Of a stretch of 64,000 bases of DNA, positions 58,711-64,000 are shown piece by piece; positions within the stretch are counted from its first letter, which is position 1, and the number at the start of each line of letters is the position of its first letter. The notes under the pieces were generated by a model that was not told where the DNA came from, did not search any database, and saw only the letters and a program-made list of their open reading frames with translations. The position numbers and the translations under genes are program-made. The DNA is from Vanessa cardui (lineage: Eukaryota; Arthropoda; Insecta; Lepidoptera; Nymphalidae), in contig NC_061138.1 of assembly GCF_905220365.1 (NCBI RefSeq), positions 9,005,814 through 9,069,813 of the forward strand, given 5' to 3'.

Positions 58711-60930
58711 GTTCGTTTTATGTGTGTGTGAATCGAGAATGGATCTTTTTTATGTTCACACTTGTGCAACATAATATTTATATTTACTAGCTAGTTTTTA
58801 TAATCGGACACAGTTTCCGAAATCTCAGGAGTACATCAACAGATCCGCCTCTTTCGTTATAATAGAGTATAAATAACATTTAAAAAAACCTTGTTTATTA
58901 TTAAATTAAAATGTAATGAGCGATGGCTTTTTATTATGGCTAGGCTGTTGGCTTATTTACTTATTTCAAATGGTGTTCCTATATAACATCTTCCGATGTA
59001 ATGAAATGAAATTCGTTCGAAATTTAAAATAATTTTTTAAATTTCGAACGAATTTCAAAGTCGAACAACAACACAAATTAAAAAGTCGTAACAATGTAAT
59101 TTTATTGTGCCTTTGTCTTTTCCCAGATGAAAGTTAAAGAAAAATACAGTCTTATTCATATGCCATTCTCAAACCGCATGCATTGCAAATAAGATTGGAC
59201 ACACACGGACTTGCAGTTAAAACGGTTGTTAAGTGAAAGTAAAACAGCGAAAGTCTTGTACCTAACAGTATCGTTAGTAGAATGGCAAGCATTCAAGAAT
59301 ACAATTTAGAATGCTTAATAAAAACTTTAGCATATTGTTTGTCATGTACAAACTATGAAAATTATGGATATATTTATTTTATTTGAGAAATATATTTTAC
59401 ATAATATAGAGTACATTTTCGTTAACATTTAAAACAGCAGTGCTGAAGATAGATGAACGCGCCTGATTATTAATTGACAGCAATTTTATCGATTATCACA
59501 GAATTTATTAAAGAACATAAGGTAGAAATGTTTTAATATTTTTCGTAGTCGTATTTCCTCTTCATACACGTAAATTATAGATTACTCGTGAGCTGTAGGA
59601 ATTGCGACATTGATTTTCTGTAGTTATATTATTCATCCAATATTAGCGTTTAGCATTTTAAAAATCAAGGAAGTAAGTTTAAGCAAAGAAGGTTTTGATC
59701 TTCAGTTACTTTGCGGAGTAGTATCCGGGGGAACTTGAGAAGACGCTTCCAGTAGGTACAATGTTATCAAATTCTAGAATTTAACGTGGAATACTTAGAT
59801 TATTGTTGAATGGAGAATGCAGAGGATTCTACGATTAATTACATAACATAAGATGAACACATAAGGACACCTACTAAATTATCCTGATCTTTAATTTAGG
59901 AGTTCACACTTGATACGTGATCCACTCGTATTTTAGGAGATATGCAAATTTTATTATACGTAGTGAAAACATCAACGTCACTTTTTTATTTATTTAATGA
60001 ATTAGTAATTTATTTATTTTATTATTAATTACGGCTGATTGCTATACAAGGCATGCACAGGCTATTCAAGTTATGTTACCCATAAGCACTAACAATTAAG
60101 AGGTATCGGTTAATCTAAGACAAAACATTAGTTAGCCTCTTTCATTTTGTATTAAAATATCTAAAAAATATTCATACATCTGGATTATACAGTAAAATAA
60201 AAGAAGGAAAAATAAGCAAGATGCCTTGAAGACTTTCAGACTTTCGGTACAATACAACCAACGTAAGTTTGAAACGCATATTTGATTATTGGTATTGTTT
60301 ATCCGAATAAATAAGCCCAAGAAAGTAGTGCACCCTGCACTTGGGTTTGAGCAAGGGCAGAGAATAATATCTCCAGCGCCATTTGCTAGTCGGTAAGTTT
60401 AGCCACAGCGGCGGCGGCGCCATAGTCAGGAACCCAGGAGTATCATATCTTGTGATAAAATTTTAATTGAACCATATATGAAGTGGCACAATTAGCTTAC
60501 AATAGTAATATAATATGTAACGTATGTATATTACAACGACTTAAGTAATAGAATACTACAAGTTTATAAATAAGTAAAATATTAAAGTAAAGACCAAACT
60601 ATATTAAAACTATATTTAAATATTTACTACAAAATCAGAAAGTACTAAAGAGAATACTCAAATAAAATATATTTTACTTCGATCATTATTTATTTAAGTG
60701 CATATTGCAAGCCCTTGAATGACTCTTAGCATCTGACTTGCGTCTCACAGTTTCTCATGTATGGCTCGATGACTCTTTAAAACTCTGTTTTTTTAAGCTA
60801 TCATATCGTGCAATTCATGCCCATTTAAAAAAAAAAACCTTCTACTTCTCATAGACGTAAAATACTTACATATGACAACACTTAATTGATGTCACATGTC
60901 AAGATATAACACTGCATTGCCAATAAATTA
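58711..60930. other. Intergenic AT-rich sequence upstream of the MCRIP gene
   Basis: No gene is supported. It contains a perfect 20-bp inverted repeat (59007-59057) and a small GC-richer spot near 60400-60435 (CACAGCGGCGGCGGCGCCAT). Confidence 0.5.
59007..59057. repeat. Perfect inverted repeat with 20-bp arms
   Basis: TGAAATTCGTTCGAAATTTA at 59007-59026 and its exact complement at 59038-59057 enclose an 11-base spacer. Hairpin-capable; origin unknown. Confidence 0.85.
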
Positions 60931-61031
60931 TGTTTGTTACTACTGGCAACACTAAGTTGTACTTCAATTTGGTTTCAATACAGTACAGGCGTGAATTTTA
61001 GTTATATTTTAATCGTGTTTAAAAATTTAAA

Positions 61032-62994
61032 ATGTATACAGTCTCTAAAGGACCCAGCAAGATTGTCGCGAAAACACGAAGAGGTAACTTGACAAAGTTT
61101 TATACATATAATTTAATTTGAGCTAATGTAACCTGAAGTGGTCATAAGACTTGAATATTTTGATTTGCAGGTCTCACACAAAATTTAGAAAGATTAGACA
61201 GCCGTAAAGACTATAATAGAAAATCTTCAGACTCTGACAATGGAGAAATCATAAGGTAATTTAATTTAAGTTCCATGATGCAACAAGGGACAAACTAATA
61301 AATTTCATCACTGATTTTACATAACCTCCGGCCGGAGGTCGATACCGCTTAAATCCTCTTAAATATTACACAAAATGCACTTCAAACTTTATTCGCAAAT
61401 ACATGAACTTAGTTTATATGTGAAATTCTTATTTTTTATACTTAAGGCAGTTATTTGACTTTTATTTAATTTCATATTTTTCCTCACATTTCAGCATGCC
61501 CAAACCAGTTTTTCATTCCAATGGCAAAAAAACTGTGCACCAAAGAATACAGCATCATGTGATTACCCCACAGCATGAAGAAATCATAAGATATATTAGT
61601 GAAAGTAAGTTGCACAATAATTTTAATATCATTATGCTTAGACCCACTAATAGTATAAACTTAACACTCTTATAGTAAATTAAATCTAAATTTATATCCT
61701 ATAATATATGACATTTATTTTTTATAAATAAACCTAAGTCGAAATCTATTTAAATATTATTATATTCAGTCTGGAGATTGTATGACATTCAAACTGGTTT
61801 AAATCAATATAAAAACAACTCAAGGTTTATACCTAAAATGTTAATATCTTTAAAGCAAAAAATATAAAATATATAAAACTTGGTGTGTCAATCAAATATT
61901 TCAATTTTATTTATTCAATCTTCCTAGCTTGGACACAAACAGCAAATGGAGACAGTGAGCCGACCACGCCAACAAGTACCATTGGTAAGTTATTTATAAC
62001 TTAGTAAATATTACTGCTATTTTACAATTAGAAAGGCCTCCATGTTAAATTTATTTATATTTACTAAAATAATCTTATCATAAATATTTATATTGATTCT
62101 TTGTTTTGCTGTCTCCACTGTTAGGAGCAAAATTAGATTATTTCACTGTAATAGGAATCTTATGAGCACAAGCATCGCTCTTGAATACTAATGCATATTG
62201 AATCATTTAACAATGGAGGAGTGCGCATTTGTAAAGAGATCAATATCTTTACTTGCTTACATTGTGTCTAGTTTTTCCTTTTCTAAATAGTTTTCAATCG
62301 CAGAGATTTGTTAAAATAAATTCATCTGAATGTACATACTATGAGTATGCAAAATTACCTACAGCTTTTTTATATTACTTCATTTAATTCGCATCTAGGA
62401 CACCACACTGCTTTTTCAAGGCTCTGCAGGCATAACATGTTATCATATATATTTATATATAAAACTATTAGAAATAGATATCAACTCTGTTCTATGTAAA
62501 TTTAAATAATGCCTTACCAAATTAATCTTGTAATAACTTAGTCTAACTTGATTATTCAAGCTGTGGTTTCTTATAATTAAAAGAACACACATTTTCATTA
62601 TGTTTAAGAGTCATTTGCTACTCATAATTTGTGTATATCTTTTATTAAAAATCATCAATTAAATTAAAATATTTCATAGACCAAGCACTAAATTAAGTCA
62701 GCATTGGTCTGTCACTATATTCCGTCATGTAAGAATACAAACCACATAAGTGGTATTATGTTTAAAAGCAGATTAGATTAATTAATCTTATTATAAGGCT
62801 TTGTTAATTCGTACATGTGTATTTTACATTATGTATTATAATTTACAGGATCAGGCAGCTCCTCGCCTACACCTCCCTCAAATCTGTATTATCAAGATGA
62901 CAACCCCAGTCCTGTGTTACATGACTTTAAGCCATTCGATCTTGAGACATGGTGGGGAAAAAGACTGTTCCAAAACATCACAAACTCCCTCTGA
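61032..62994 (+). CDS. MCRIP2: MCRIP2 (FAM195A) orthologue, five exons
   Basis: Exons are 61032-61083, 61171-61255, 61495-61604, 61928-61984 and 62849-62994; 450 nt, 149 residues, phases closing at each junction. The N-terminus MYTVSKGPSKIVAKTRR matches the MYT-x-x-KGPSK-x-VA start of vertebrate MCRIP2. The middle has TPQHEEIIRYISESW-like sequence, matching the family's HEENVRFVSEAW motif; splicing changes this to ISET-W. The C-terminus HDFKPFDLETWWGKRLFQNI matches the family ending FVPIDLDEWW. The vertebrate proteins are ERK-regulated partners of the CtBP corepressor and also associate with stress-granule and RNA-binding factors; the insect role is inferred. The stop TGA is at 62992-62994. 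Acceptors are TTTGCAG, TTTCAG, CCTAG and TTACAG; donors include GTAAGT twice. The exons are small and the identification rests mainly on the two termini, which are distinctive. Confidence 0.92.
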
Positions 62995-64000
62995 GCCTCG
63001 AAGGTCCGTAGAAATAAAATGGGAACATGAAATTTTTCGATAGCGTAAGTCACAATCAATTGCAGTTTACTAAATTTTATAAATGTTTACATAATATTTA
63101 ATGCAAACTATTTTTGTGATGCAATTTTTCATGCAGTATATGTCATCTTATCTCCTCATTGTCATATTAGTCTGTTTGAAATGATTCTGATAAATCTTAC
63201 AGGGATTTACGGTTTTGAAGTAAGGTGTCATAGTATAGATTGATGTCTATGATACATGTGTATGTTTATACATGGTTTCCGCTTTATTGTACCCACTCTA
63301 ATCTGTAATCCATAAGTTTAGTAATCTACAGTTGATTGTGGATCTCAGTAGATAACACCTTATTTTATATCTTAAGTAAATCTTTCCAGAGCTCAATTAT
63401 TGTTGCAACTGGCTTGCAATGTTGTTTGAACCAATATTCTTTAAGATTGTTTGTTATGTTGAATGAATGTTATTTTTTTCCTTTATATGATGTTCAATTT
63501 TAACAAATTTCCGAATAGTATGAAATATATACCAAAGATTTTTTAAACATTTTAAAATGCTTGCTTTTGCCAAATCTATTGAAATATTAAATATGTAAGT
63601 GCCATTATGAAATATTTCTCCCGTTTCAAGTAAAGTGAAGATATCAATAACACCAATCATATTATATTATGATTTACTAAAATATTTATGTACTGCATTT
63701 GCAGTAAAGTACAGATAGGATTAAAAGTTGTTATAAATGTTATTGTTAATGATGCTAACACTATAAAGTGCCTAAATACATTAAAACGTAAACTACACTG
63801 TGTAAACTATTAGAATATTTCCTTGTAATATGTCTGTTATAACCCTATCAGCAATGAACATGCATTCCTGCACAATTAAAATACTTTAAATGCAAATGCA
63901 ATTCATAATATGAATAATTATTGATTCTTTCATATGAATGTACTTTATAATGCATTGTACAAAATGTTTTGTTATATTTTTTTACAACTTGTTTTGTATA
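62995..64000 (+). other. 3' region of the MCRIP gene
   Basis: An AATAAA lies within 63010-63020, close after the stop, and further AT-rich sequence follows. I see no other gene to the window end. The exact polyadenylation site cannot be chosen from sequence alone. Confidence 0.4.

Noticed and set aside
1..64000. CRISPR arrays, prokaryotic operons, rRNA genes
   Set aside because: No regularly spaced repeats, ribosome-binding-site-led gene clusters or rRNA-like segments were seen; the sequence is eukaryotic.

Overview
The window looks like a stretch of a lepidopteran (butterfly or moth) nuclear chromosome. It is AT-rich, and its protein-coding genes are split into short exons with GT/AG introns. 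It carries the interspersed repeats typical of Lepidoptera: many copies of a tRNA-headed SINE ending in (TTG)n, 3' ends of LINE-like elements, a small terminal-inverted-repeat element and Penelope-like retroelement pieces. I see no bacterial operon, CRISPR array, rRNA gene or credible tRNA gene.

Four protein-coding genes can be assembled exon by exon, and in each the reading phase closes exactly. (1) 646-1417 (+): a two-exon gene for a small secreted, cysteine-poor helical protein of 193 residues that I do not recognise. (2) 28307-33136 (+): a three-exon paired-like (Q50) homeobox gene, 305 residues. (3) 50016-34753 (-): a nine-exon GH20 beta-N-acetylhexosaminidase, 609 residues, with signal peptide and an intact Asp-Glu catalytic pair; a TATA plus initiator promoter about 4.2 kb upstream (near 54263) probably serves it. 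(4) 61032-62994 (+): a five-exon MCRIP2 (FAM195A) orthologue, 149 residues. The homeobox and hexosaminidase genes are convergent, with about 1.6 kb between their stop codons.

About 27 kb between gene 1 and the homeobox gene has no credible coding sequence. It contains a series of GC-richer, non-repetitive islands in an AT-rich background, several with TAAT cores or CRE-type palindromes. This is the usual layout of a regulatory landscape around a developmental transcription factor. The islands are regulatory candidates by inference only; conservation cannot be tested here.

The most striking non-genic structure is at 57716-58710: a 944-bp near-perfect palindrome with 455-bp arms and a 34-bp spacer. 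Each arm encodes the C-terminal endonuclease tail of a Penelope-like element, and the unit is bounded by a 9-bp target-site duplication. A 160-bp miniature insertion with the same ends lies at 26507-26666, bounded by a 13-bp duplication. Other structures of note are a spacerless 48-bp perfect palindrome at 1605-1652, a pair of hammerhead-ribozyme-like repeats near 4507 and 4809, a hairpin in the homeobox gene's 3' region, and an inverted repeat inside the last hexosaminidase intron. No unmistakably new biological system was found; these retroelement and hairpin structures are the best leads.
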